A stretch of DNA of 64,000 bases from Fasciolopsis buskii (lineage: Eukaryota; Platyhelminthes; Trematoda; Plagiorchiida; Fasciolidae): the NCBI GenBank assembly GCA_008360955.1, contig LUCM01004027.1:1-64000 (forward strand), in the 5' to 3' direction. The notes beneath the pieces were generated by a model that was not told the DNA's origin, did no database searches, and saw nothing but the letters and a program-made list of their open reading frames with translations. A program made the translations under genes and the position numbers. This document shows positions 13,140-23,039 of the stretch, piece by piece. How positions within the stretch are numbered: the stretch's first letter is position 1; each line of letters begins with the position of its first letter.

Positions 13140-13526
13140 ATGCCTGTCTGCATGTACCCAGCAGTCATTGCACCTGAGCGAAACATTCCAAATTACGTCG
13201 CTCACGGTGAATCGGTCTCTGGATTAGGTGTTCGTCAAGGCTCGGCTGTTGTTCCTGGTGAAATGATATTTTCGTCCGGAGCTAATTTGATCACCGGTCA
13301 CGGCACGTACAGGGATATGGACGTAGACATGATCGTGGAACAGTGGAAGTCAGTCAAAACAAATGACAACCAGCCCAGCGCTGCGGATGAAGCTATGCGA
13401 AATGCCCCGATGCGAACCTCCCTCACCGGCCGTGTTCGTATCGTGAATAAGTTGGTCTACGTGGAGCCACCGAAGGCACGGTATTCTGGGAACGTCGGTG
13501 ATACCGTTGTTGGTCGAATTGTGGAG
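13140..13526 (+). CDS. EXOSC2: EXOSC2 exon 1 (N-terminal domain and start of S1)
   Basis: This exon encodes residues 1-129, from ATG to a GAG codon before the donor gtaaatg at 13527. It holds the N-terminal domain with GHGTY at 53-57 and the first S1 strand. The reading frame is open further upstream, to 13050, but it crosses a clear ttttcag acceptor at 13121-13126, so the upstream codons are probably intronic. The second ATG, four codons in, is an alternative start. The exon lies inside the spacer of the 740 bp inverted repeat. Confidence 0.9.
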
Positions 13527-16500
13527 GTAAATGTGTATTTCTCTCGGTTTTCTGGTTCTAAACTTATCATCATAATGTTATATATTTTTTGTTCACCTTT
13601 GATTCATCGAATAGCTTCATTATGACACTTGAGATATGTGATTGGATATATTGTTTCAAACCGCCAGGCATATTTTCCACTGGGATTCGACTATTATTCT
13701 TGTTCCATGCAGTCACCGTGCTAATCTTTGAGAAGGCTACAATCAGTCCTCTCCGTGAGATGGAATTTGGTAGAAATTCCTATTTCCGGAAGAGGTTCAA
13801 TGGGAACTTAGATTGTTGAACTCCTGAGTCAGGACTAATAAAGAATCTGTTCCCTCTCTCTGCTTTTCGGACAAGGTAGTTTCACATTTGTGGAAATGGA
13901 CACAGTTTACTTTTATTTGTTCTTCAGCCGAAATCTCGTCGTATATAACCATACGACGCATCTCTTCAGATTGGATTATGTGGCACTCGGCTAATTGTAT
14001 GCATAAAGCTTGAACAATTTGGTATTTAGTGTAACGTAGAAATTGCATTAAACTGGCGAGCAATTTGGTCCTCCGTTTGGGGCTTTGACTTTATCTCATT
14101 ACTAAATCGGAAATTGAGTGGAATAATACTTGGTCCAGATAGACAATCTTCCCTGATGCCTTTCGGATAAGTTCTTGTTTGGACCAATGGCTTTGGTTTG
14201 GAACCCCAATCGTTCTTCTACTTGGTGGCCAGACTCCCTAACAGTACCCATCCACCATCTCCCATGAGTTACACATCTACAACAAATCCCTCACACAGGA
14301 TAACCAGGACAGCGGTGCCCATTGCATCGAATAGGGTGGGTGGTGATAAACATGCTTGTGGTTGGAGTTCCCTCTCCTACTCAATTTTTGTTGTCCCCAA
14401 CCGTCTCTTTTTGCTGCGTTTGCCTACCTGTAACGTCCCCACTGATAGCATGTCCATACTTGCAACGGTTCGTTGTCAAATACTGCCGTAATTGATTTTT
14501 GTCCGATGGCTTATATGTTTCAAACCTCGTCGGCCCCTGAGTCCCGGCCCATTCACTCTTCTGTAAGCTGGTTAGCATTCGTGTTTATCGCTCACACTGG
14601 AATCACTGGCTGTCGATATCTGCTGCGGCAATGAAACACGAATTCAGGATTCAAGTACCGTAATTCAACTAAATGCACCTAATATTTCGTCAAGATATTT
14701 CTTGCGCACCTCAGGAGACGAAGCAGCTCTAGCTACGGAGACAGTCAAGTTGATTAAGCATCTGTCACTTAGAGGGCACTAGTTTGAATTCCAGATCTGC
14801 TGATCGCTTTCGTGATAAACGGCAACTCGCTGTCGTCCGACTGGTTACCACATCTGAACTAGTGAGACTTTTTGTGGTTCTCAGCTGAAGTTGAAAGGTC
14901 GTGTGTACTGTGCCGCTCTGCGTTCAGTTCTGTTGTACGATTGCCAGACGTGGAGTATGCGTGTGGGCGATGTTCGTCGGTTGGAGGTTTTCTACAACCG
15001 ATGTTTATGTAGTATGGCTAGGATTGAATGGAGTGACCGGGTGAGTAATATTGATGTTGGGAATCTGGTATTGGGTGCCACTTCTGAGAAGAGCTTGTTT
15101 CAGCGTATGAAACTGAGTAGACTACGCTGGTTGGGTCATGCGTTGCGTATGACGAACACTCTTCTACCATGCCGTGCCTTATTTTGTGTTCCTCCTAAGG
15201 AATGGAAGAATCCATGTGGAGGTCAACAGATGGCGTGGCAACGTGGGATGGGAAAATGTACAGCGAACTTAGGTAAAGTAGGTGTCTCACTTCTTCCTCT
15301 TCGTGGTTGGGGTCCGAAAGACTTGTCAACTAGCAGCTGGCTGGAGACACTGAACATGGCAGTGAACCGTGAACAGTGGCGATCGTGTTGTCATTATCTG
15401 TTGAATCAGAATGACTGAAAACGTGCGTTTGTACAGTTAGGCTGTTTCCTGTGTTGGCTGCAGCATCATCTTATCTTTTCCCGCCCGTGTTGGTCCGCTG
15501 TCTGTTCCCGTTGGATATTCACTCTCTTTATAGAAACGTATAATTTTGGGAGAAAGGCAGCGGTCAGTGAGGCTTGCCTTGCTGTTTAACGCTGAACGAT
15601 GTTGACGATGTTGATGATGATGTCGGCCACTTTCTCCCTCGATGCAGTCGGCCTTAGTGGCCATAGATATGTCCCTTGCACCACACGCATTCTTCGGGCA
15701 TGTCATACAGACGTGGTGCAGGAATACTACTGTGTGACAAGGTTTAAGTGGCTCTTTTAGACTGGATTCCGGTTAGCAGACGCTTATGCGTATTAGAACT
15801 CCAGAAGTTATTCGGTGTTTGAAAAGATAACTGTGTTAAGCACTGCATGTTTGTCGCCTCGCTGTATGGCACAACAAAGTGCATTGACGACACGCGAAAA
15901 GATGAGTTTTATGAAGAACTCATCACTCTTGTTCGTAAGAGGAAGGGTTACAACATTGTTGTCATAACCAGTGGTTTTAATACATAAACTAGAAGATGTA
16001 TTGGTGAGGTGTTTTTTGGTGGATGTTGCAAACGGCGCTCTCAGACTTCCCAATTTTTGTGCAAACAATTGTTTACTCCTGCCTAGTACAAGTTTCCGAC
16101 ACCGTTTGGGTCCCAAAGCAACACGGCACATCAACTCCACAGGTATTCTGAGTAAGAGCGACCATATCACAGTAAGCTCCCGTTGGCGCGGTTCTGTCCG
16201 GAACCGCAGATCTCACTGATCCACGCGCGAGTTTGAGTGGAGTTTTCAACGCAGCTCGGTGGTCATCAGTGCAGACACAGTTATCTTTGAAGGATCTCTG
16301 TTTCGGCTGTTCGCAACAGTTGTGTGGAGAAGCTCTCAGATATTGCAGGAATCCCGACAAGCAACAGTGTCTATGTGTTGTGGAATAATATCGGGCAGGA
16401 GATGCATTTAGCAACAGGTTTTGCTTGCCGAGCTTTATCCACTGTCTTACAAATGTTCACGTTTGATAAGTCTTCTGCTTCAGAATCTGCTCCTTGCTTT

Positions 16501-19500
16501 TCCCTTATGAATACATTAAACTGGGTTTAGCATCGTTTATCCAGGTTCAAAACGGCCTATACTTTTTCTCCCGTTCCAGGTTGCGAAGCGCCGAGAAAGT
16601 CCAGTTATTAGCTCTTTGCCACATCGGCATAAAACTACATGACGATGGCATTACTTGCGGTATTTGAACATGGTTGTCTTCGTAATATCCGCAGGATATC
16701 CTGGAAGAATTTCCTCAATGTCTTGAAGGCCGGACGTAAGGCGCTGATTGGATTAAGGTGGCTGAGACATGTTTTGCGCCTGACCACGAAACGGCAATGT
16801 TGCCGTTGCCGGTTGTGATTGGAGGATAGGTCACGGTGGCCGATCGATGACTTAGGGAAAAGTTTGAAAGTCTTGATGATTAGAGTGGCTCTTCTATGTC
16901 GATTAAGATTACCGGGTTGGGGCCCACGAGATCCCTCTAAACTATGGTTGGATACATGACATGACTGGATGTCACAGTCAGTGATGTTCTTAGATTCGAA
17001 ATATTTTCCTGTGTAATTGTTCCACTTCTTACTTTGTAGTTGATCTTTTACTGTTTCTTATTCTCTTCTTTTTTCTTTTTTGAGTAGTTAGTATTGTGAA
17101 GCAGCAACCAAAACCGGAGCACTTTGGTGCAAGGTTAAAAACTAAACTGGACCTAATGAACCATGCCGAAATAAGCCAGGTTCCAATGTTTGCGATAATG
17201 TTGGTTGGGATTTTGCTTTACTGATAGGTTTGACGCTCGTTACTAAAAATTAATCTTACACATTGATTTATATCTTCCACTTCGTCTTCAGCCTGTTTAC
17301 TGAGCCATGCTCTTTATTGTATTATGGGGCAAGGCGTGATTTCTGTTAGGTGACTCAGTTGGACTTTGTGATTAGGACTTAAAATAAGTCAACAGGTCGT
17401 TCCTCATAAATACAAGTTATTTGGTCATCTTGATGGGTTTTTATTTTCCGTGTCCAGATAACTTTTCCCTTGTAACCAAGGTCGCGTATATTTCGCTGCT
17501 GCTAATTAGAGCCATTTAAGTCAATCCTCTACTTCGTTTTGGGCAACCGGGTTGTGTCCAAACCCCAGAGGAATCATGGGCCCTGATCGGAAGGTAGTGA
17601 CATAGAGATGAAGTCTGCATATTGTTTCTGTCTTCTCTCTTTTTCTTGCTCATTGTTTTGCCCTTCGCCAGGATCTCGATGGCACGCAAATTTATGCAGA
17701 ATGCAAATGAATATACATGCATTACTCGCCCGGTTACTCCATCTAATCCTAGCCATTTTCGACCACAGATGTTTACATAGTATGGCTAGGATTGGGCGGA
17801 GTAACCGAGTGAGTAATGCAGAGGTCAGGAATCTAGTACTAGGTGCCGGCTTCCAGAACACCTTGCTTCATCATATAAAACTTAGACTACACTGGTTGGG
17901 TCACGTGTTGCCTATGGCGAACACTCGTCTACCATATCTTGCCCTATTTTGTGTTCCTCCCAAGGAATCGAAGAAGCCACATGGAGGCCAACAGATGATG
18001 TGGCAACGTGGGATGAGAAACTGTACAGCGAACTTAAGATCACTCTCTGTCCCCCTTGGATGTTTACTCTTTTTATAGAAACTTGTAACTGGGGAAAAGG
18101 CAGCGGTCAGTAAGGCCTGCCTTGCTGTTTAACGCTGAACGATTATGATGATGATGATAGGCAATCTGTGAGTACCGTCACATTTTTCCTTGTTCCCCTC
18201 AAGTGGTGTTAAGAAATGAGTTGCAGTGGTTCAGTACAGAGATAAATTGGCATCTATCGGGTTTCCAGGTCCGCACCACAACACGACAAGATGGTCGTGT
18301 GCATGGAGACATGTGAAGATGTTTTTCTTTAACCTTCGAACTCGATCATTATCAAGAAAAAGGTCAGCCGTCGGTTTACATCGTATCTGTTGTGTACAGA
18401 TATTTGTCGGTTTAGTATAGCAACATTCTTTCCATCTGCCAAGCTTTCTGAAAGTTGTCGGGTCTGTGATCTGTTGCTGGCAGTATTTTTTTCATCTGTT
18501 TTTTATTATCACAATTCAACTGTAAACGGGAAAGCTCATCCAGAGGCCAGTTGATATTTCCCTACTGTTTGCCCTTCTCCTCCCTTCAACCAAGGTGGAA
18601 CAACGACGTTGGAAGGTGGATGTGAATTCTGCTTTGTTCGGGAATTTGGCTTTGGCAAACGTGAAGCTGCCTGGTGGTGAACTACGACGCAAATCAGAGG
18701 ATGACGAACGGGCGATGCGCTCGTTTATGAAGGTCAGTTTTGTTGCTTGGGCATTTTCGCTGTCAATTGGGATGATTTAATCTGAATTATTTTCGTACGT
18801 GCTGCGTTACTAATGGTAGTCACTGATTTGATAGTTGGTTAGTAGGTGCAGTCAGCTCAGAGTAACAGTAAACTGTTTCACTTTCAATTTGCGGAAGATT
18901 TTGTGCCTCCATGTGTAGACTCAAGTGAATTTCAAATTTTCCCGTACAAATCCCAATTGCATTGTAATGGTGTTGGTAAAGTGCTTTGACACTCTCAAGT
19001 TGTAGGATGCGGATGCAAAACTGAGTGGACTGAAAGAGAAACCTTGCGTACACGGGAAAAGCATTAGACTGAATATACTGATTTTTTTCCTCGGGTGGCT
19101 ATGTTTTCTCAGATGTTTACACATCGGATTAGGTATCCTTGTGTATGGAAAGGACTCGTTCAGGTTATACCAATATGGGATGCCTGTGGCATTGGCTTGG
19201 CACCGAAGGTCTGGCGTGCACCGAGGAAATTTGGTCGGTCCTCCTATACAACCCTGAATCATCACCATTGTGGGCGAAAGTCTCGTGTGGACTATCGGTG
19301 CTTGAGCGGTGGTACTTTCACAGAGTTGCTGTGAACACTGTAGCAGGAGTGCTGGTGTAGGATACTGTTCCTCAGAGCCCAGTCTTTGGAGCGCTCATGC
19401 GGTATAGGTTACGGTGATCGGGTCATGTTCTGCTCGCTCCCAGAAATCGACCGCATGGATGTGCAATTTTCTACGCGGCGTGTTGCATGTGTACCGCGGA

Positions 19501-21003
19501 TCGGGATTGTCATTCTCAACAGAGTGGGTTGAAACTTTCAGTCACTTCCAAAAGTAGCGCAAATTAAACTTCCAGCTCACGGAATTCTGCCACCGTGCAG
19601 CGGGAAACGTTGGCTTCGTCTACGTTCCGCATTCAGTAGCATGTTTTTATTCAATCTTTTTTATGTCCACTGTTGTTTTCTTATCTCTATCTGCTTTTCA
19701 TTGTTTCCTGCATTTGTCCTCGAGAGGATAGTGCCATGAGGTAATAATTAACTTCCAAAACATACCAATCCGCACCTCGCGATTCGTAGGACTAAACTGT
19801 ACGACTCGAAACCCTTCCGTTTCTTGCTCCTCTAGGTCTATTTCATATCCCTTCTATGTTCATTACTTCTATGGAATCGTGTACCTCTAGGAAAAGATGG
19901 TGGTTAGTGGGGCTTGCCCGCTGTTTAACAGTGAATCAGGATGATGATGATCATGATGATGACGATTGGCGTTCAGTGAGGAACTCACGTAGGACATCTG
20001 ATCATCATCAAATTTAACTGTCACCCACTGATCAAGAAGTTTCTTTATTGACTAATTCATCGCTTTGCTAAGTCCATTCCTGTCCTTTTTCCCCAAACAG
20101 ACCTGCCAACTTGCCATCACTCACTCTCGAACAAAGCTTGCCCGTTACATATTTTAAATTTCACGAGACAAGGCTCTTTTCGTTTTGACAATGTTTCAAT
20201 ACTTCTTGTTGTCGGTGAAAATCTTTATTTGAAAGATACATTTTTGATAGCTCTGTTTTTCAGTTGATTATGATTTGGCACTTTCGTTTACACTTTGCAT
20301 ACTTTCATTCCGGTAATTTTATCAGGAAGGCGATGTCATCGTGGCCGAGGTACACGAAGTTTACAAAGACGGCACTCTTCAACTTCATATGCCCGGGACA
20401 CGAACGGGTAAACTCGGCGGTGGATGTTTTTTACGTATTCCTCCCAGTTTGGTTAAGCGTCAAAAGATCCATCGGCACCGGCTGGCTATTCGTCGCAATT
20501 TATCACCTTCGTCATCATCCTCGTCTGACCCCGGAGTTGCAGGCGTGATACATGTCGGTCTCATTCTCGGCTGCAACGGTTACGTGTGGATCGGGCCGGC
20601 TCGGGCAATGGATATTGGCCTGGGTCTAACAGCGGCAACTGAATCCACCGGTGATCCGCTGGCTACTGAGGCCGGTCGTTTAGAGTATCTTCTCGAACGA
20701 TTGGCGGTGTCCCGTGTACGTAATTGTGTACTAGCACTCACCCAGAACGGGATGCCCGTGTGGGAGACAAGTGTACTAACCGCATGCGAGGCGAGTTGGT
20801 TTACGGAGCAGCCGGAGGACGTAGATGAAGAGATGGAGGATGAAGAGGAAGATGCGAATCAACATCGCCAAGCGTTATCGTCGAGCACGGCCAAATCAGA
20901 TCCGGTTCGACGACATCGAAATCGGATCGCGAGACTACTTCGACCGGACTTTTCTCGGAGACTAGTGTCTCTTGTTCGGGCTAAAATTGGATCTGTAGGA
21001 TAA
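13140..21003 (+). CDS. EXOSC2: Exosome complex component RRP4 (EXOSC2), 3 exons
   Basis: Exons 13140-13526, 18595-18732 and 20326-21003 join in phase 0 to give 400 codons ending in TAA. RRP4 is one of the three S1/KH cap proteins on the RNA exosome ring, which guides RNA to the 3'-5' nuclease in nucleus and cytoplasm. Visible hallmarks: GHGTY (residues 53-57) in the N-terminal domain; GDTVVGRI (119-126) opening the S1 domain, which continues through RRWKV and LPGGELRR (154-161); SLVKRQK (216-222); the KH-type GCNGYVW (257-263); and SRVRNC (304-309). Human RRP4 is about 293 residues. The extra length comes from a longer N-terminal segment, a serine-rich loop (235-242) and an acidic insert (336-351) near the C-terminus. 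All splice sites are GT..AG. Start chosen: the ATG at 13140, 13 nt after a pyrimidine-rich AG acceptor, so an upstream 5'UTR exon or a trans-spliced leader probably precedes it. Family assignment is near certain. Confidence 0.95.
14101..14840. repeat. Right arm of 740 bp inverted repeat flanking EXOSC2 exon 1
   Basis: Reverse-complement partner of 11621-12360. It lies in EXOSC2 intron 1 and forms the 5' part of a + strand, internally deleted RTE copy that continues to about 15622. The spacer between the arms is 1740 bp and includes exon 1. Confidence 0.9.
14101..15622 (+). mobile_element. Internally deleted RTE-type non-LTR retrotransposon in EXOSC2 intron 1
   Basis: The 5' 740 bp resembles the 5' end of the 23.0 kb element. 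A short unrelated stretch follows, and then from about 14884 the C-terminal part of the pol protein: KGRVYCA, LRSVLLYDC, RRLEVF, LRWLGHALRM and EQWRSCCHYLL, open to a TGA at 15416-15418. The 3' end is the usual RTE short tandem tail of TGA/GAT units at about 15598-15622. The reverse transcriptase core is missing, so it cannot move by itself. The 3' half is nearly identical to 25500-26200. Confidence 0.85.
15615..17000 (+). mobile_element. Decayed RTE element fragment in EXOSC2 intron 1
   Basis: Frameshifted remains in + orientation. Around 15752 it reads as the endonuclease segment LLDWIPV, at 16154-16200 as SDHITVSSRWRGSV (matching the element at 24.2 kb), and at 16660-16800 as the pol tail around LRWLRHVLRL. 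The first 190 bp (15615-15805) are closely related to the reverse complement of 1-190. Many stops and shifts mark it as dead. Confidence 0.7.
17700..18160 (+). mobile_element. RTE 3' end fragment with snap-back arm, EXOSC2 intron 1
   Basis: Open pol C-terminus containing FDHRCLHSMARIG, RLHWLGHVL and LFCVPPKE, then a 3' tail of ATG/GAT repeats near 18130-18160. Its left boundary is an inverted duplication: 17719-17755 is the near reverse complement of 17782-17819. Confidence 0.75.
17719..17819. repeat. 38 bp imperfect hairpin at an RTE truncation point
   Basis: 17719-17755 and 17782-17819 are inverted copies with about five mismatches (all transitions by eye) around a 26 nt loop. The right arm is normal RTE sequence; the left arm is its inverted copy. 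Confidence 0.75.
18595..18732 (+). CDS. EXOSC2: EXOSC2 exon 2 (S1 domain core)
   Basis: This exon of 46 codons (residues 130-175) begins after aaccaag and ends before the donor gtcagttt. It carries the RRWKV strand and LPGGELRR followed by the acidic-basic helix, all diagnostic of RRP4 S1 domains. The intron before it is 5.07 kb and carries several RTE fragments. The intron after it is 1.59 kb and carries another RTE 3' end. Confidence 0.93.
19380..19970 (+). mobile_element. RTE 3' end fragment in EXOSC2 intron 2
   Basis: Faint pol-tail similarity (SGHVLLAPRNR) and a recognisable RTE 3' untranslated end (ggaaaag...ggttagtggggcttgcc...ctgtttaac), finishing in a gatgatgatgatcatgatgat tail at about 19938-19965. 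Strongly decayed. Confidence 0.55.
20326..21003 (+). CDS. EXOSC2: EXOSC2 exon 3 (end of S1, KH domain, C-terminal tail)
   Basis: The terminal exon follows a ttatcag acceptor and encodes residues 176-400 with a TAA stop. It completes the S1 domain, then holds SLVKRQK, the KH motif GCNGYVW and the SRVRNC segment. Two stretches are not expected in the vertebrate protein: a run of six serines before the KH strand, and an acidic Glu/Asp tract (336-351) followed by a basic Arg-rich tail. The 3'UTR is short, with AATAAA at 21056-21061. Confidence 0.95.
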   Translation, partial: EGDVIVAEVHEVYKDGTLQLHMPGTRTGKLGGGCFLRIPPSLVKRQKIHRHRLAIRRNLSPSSSSSSDPGVAGVIHVGLILGCNGYVWIGPARAMDIGLGLTAATESTGDPLATEAGRLEYLLERLAVSRVRNCVLALTQNGMPVWETSVLTACEASWFTEQPEDVDEEMEDEEEDANQHRQALSSSTAKSDPVRRHRNRIARLLRPDFSRRLVSLVRAKIGSVG

Positions 21004-21055
21004 ACTCGACGCGTCTTTGTGTGGCTGTGTCTAAATGGCCTTGGTGCTTTTTGTA

Positions 21056-21061
21056 AATAAA
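21056..21061 (+). promoter_or_regulatory. EXOSC2: EXOSC2 polyadenylation signal AATAAA
   Basis: A canonical AATAAA hexamer lies 53 nt after the TAA stop of EXOSC2, in the expected place for 3' end formation. No other hexamer is nearer. Confidence 0.7.
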
Positions 21062-21309
21062 ATGATAGAAATTTGTTTTCACTGCTATCGACCTTCGATT
21101 TTTATGCCCTTATCGTTTTTTGTAATCTACTGAATACGATATTTTTATAAGGGGTCCTGCGCTCGTGCATCGTTCGAAAATTCTCACGGCACTTTCACTG
21201 AGGAAAGAAGTTGCCAGAACTCTTCCGCAGGAGAAGTGTACGTCAGTGGAAGATCTAATGTGATATTGGTAACACGCGGCTTCGGACATTGTGGCATATA
21301 TCGCACTGA

Positions 21310-21558
21310 GGAACCGGTATCCCTATTGGATGGGTTATACAGACCCATCCATTCCATGCATCGCGCAGGACGGGAAAATCCGGCGAAATTCAATTAGCCA
21401 ATCACCTTGAAGCTCTCGCATCGAGTGAGGAACAAGATGGCAGTATACAGCTTCGTACTACTTACTCAGTCGTAGAGGCCACGGATACTGTCGATGTATT
21501 TGTTAGACCGGTTCTTCCAGGGCGTCGTCTCAACAAATGTTATTACCTTCGCGGTTAG
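21310..21558 (+). other. 82-codon open frame without ATG, unidentified
   Basis: A frame open between TGA and TAG reads as protein-like sequence with a GWVIQTHPFH stretch, an Ala/Glu-rich helix and a VDVFVRPVLPGRR stretch. The opposite strand also holds an open frame (21184-21393). No family was recognised. It lies just downstream of EXOSC2 and could be part of an unknown element or an exon. Confidence 0.25.
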
Positions 21559-21559
21559 T

Positions 21560-23039
21560 AAACACATGTGAAGCTAATAGCTTCTCCTTACATGGCATAA
21601 ACATGATCCATCGAGTGACTGGAATGAACCCCGTGGTCTACGATGTCGGTCGTTTGGATTTGCACGGTGCACTATCCAAAAATTATTGGGAACCCTCTCG
21701 AGGACTGATGGCCTGTTAATTCTTCTTGTTAAGCTAGACGATAAACGATATGGTAAATTTGTACAAACTGTGATGCAGGCTCATTGGTTAGTTATAAGCT
21801 GGTAATCAAGACTTTCGAGAAAAGAATATTCAACGTTATACTTTGGGATGGCGTTTTAATCACCCTTGCAACTGGAGCGCAAAATAATTTTCCACTGGGA
21901 AGAGGAACAGGCTAATTGGAATTTCAGTGTGGATCATTTCAGTTTGTAAGATGGTCTTCTTCCGGTTAGTATGTTTTAGGTGAAAGATTGAAGTTGGGTT
22001 TAGGGCAGAGGGAGTAGTCATATTTGCACAAAATGTATCAATCTCCATCTTGTCACAATATAGAAAACAGAATCAATAAAGTAGTAACAGGAGTGTATTT
22101 GTTACATGGTGAAAAGTCACCAAAGAGGATCTGCGGAGTCTGAAAAACGAAATGGACGAACCTGATCTGTCTAGCTTTGAAGTGCTGACCATCGGAACAT
22201 TTCTCATTTCGGGATGGGCAATAGTCATCTAAACTAATCGATCATGGGAAAATGTATCCCCCGAAAATTTTTTCTGTGGGTGGAAAATATATAAATAGCG
22301 AGACTGGGGCGAGTAATAAAACATTTTAAACCACAATCCACGAACTGACGGCTTTTCGGCTCAATGAGAATCGGTGGATATAAACGCCGAACTAAATAGA
22401 ACAAAGCTAATTGGTTGTCAAATCGCCGACGAGCTTGAGTGCTCGCATCAAGAGAGAGTTTTGCGCCATTTTACGTTCCTAAGTTTGGGCTTTGCTTTCG
22501 CAGTTCCGTCTCTCGGGTTTTTCTCGCGTTGGATCAACTAGTACTTTCAAGTGATACTCTTCGATTAAATACCCACCTCCAGTCTTCGCACAGCGAAGTG
22601 CAATGGGTCTGAAATGAAAGTTCTCCGGTGTTTCTGCTTTGACATTATCTGGCGAAGGTGCAGGCAATCTGGAGACTGATAATGGCATAGTTCGCCCAAA
22701 TCTGGGTGGGAATTTGTTGCGTTCTATTGAATCTACATTTGTGCACTCAAGTAATACTACAATTTAGTCCATCTAATTTGATTCGCTGACAAGTAGCTTT
22801 TATTGGGATGAGGTGAAAATGGAATATATATATATATATATAAATTGTCGCAGCGAACCTACACCTTGACTTGATGTGAAGGCTTGCGTGCCTCCATGAT
22901 CCAACGAGCTATACAGGATAGCTTATCTCTAGCCGAACACCCAATCATTCATGGAAGGTCAATGGGTAGAGGCCTGACGAAGTAGCCTCCTGATCCTCCA
23001 AGTTGGGGATTGATATGAGTTAGCAGCTCAATCGGAAAA
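21560..23039. other. No recognised gene
   Basis: Intergenic. One - strand open frame (22479-22688) looks protein-like but has no recognisable domain. It contains a short (TA)n run. Confidence 0.45.
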
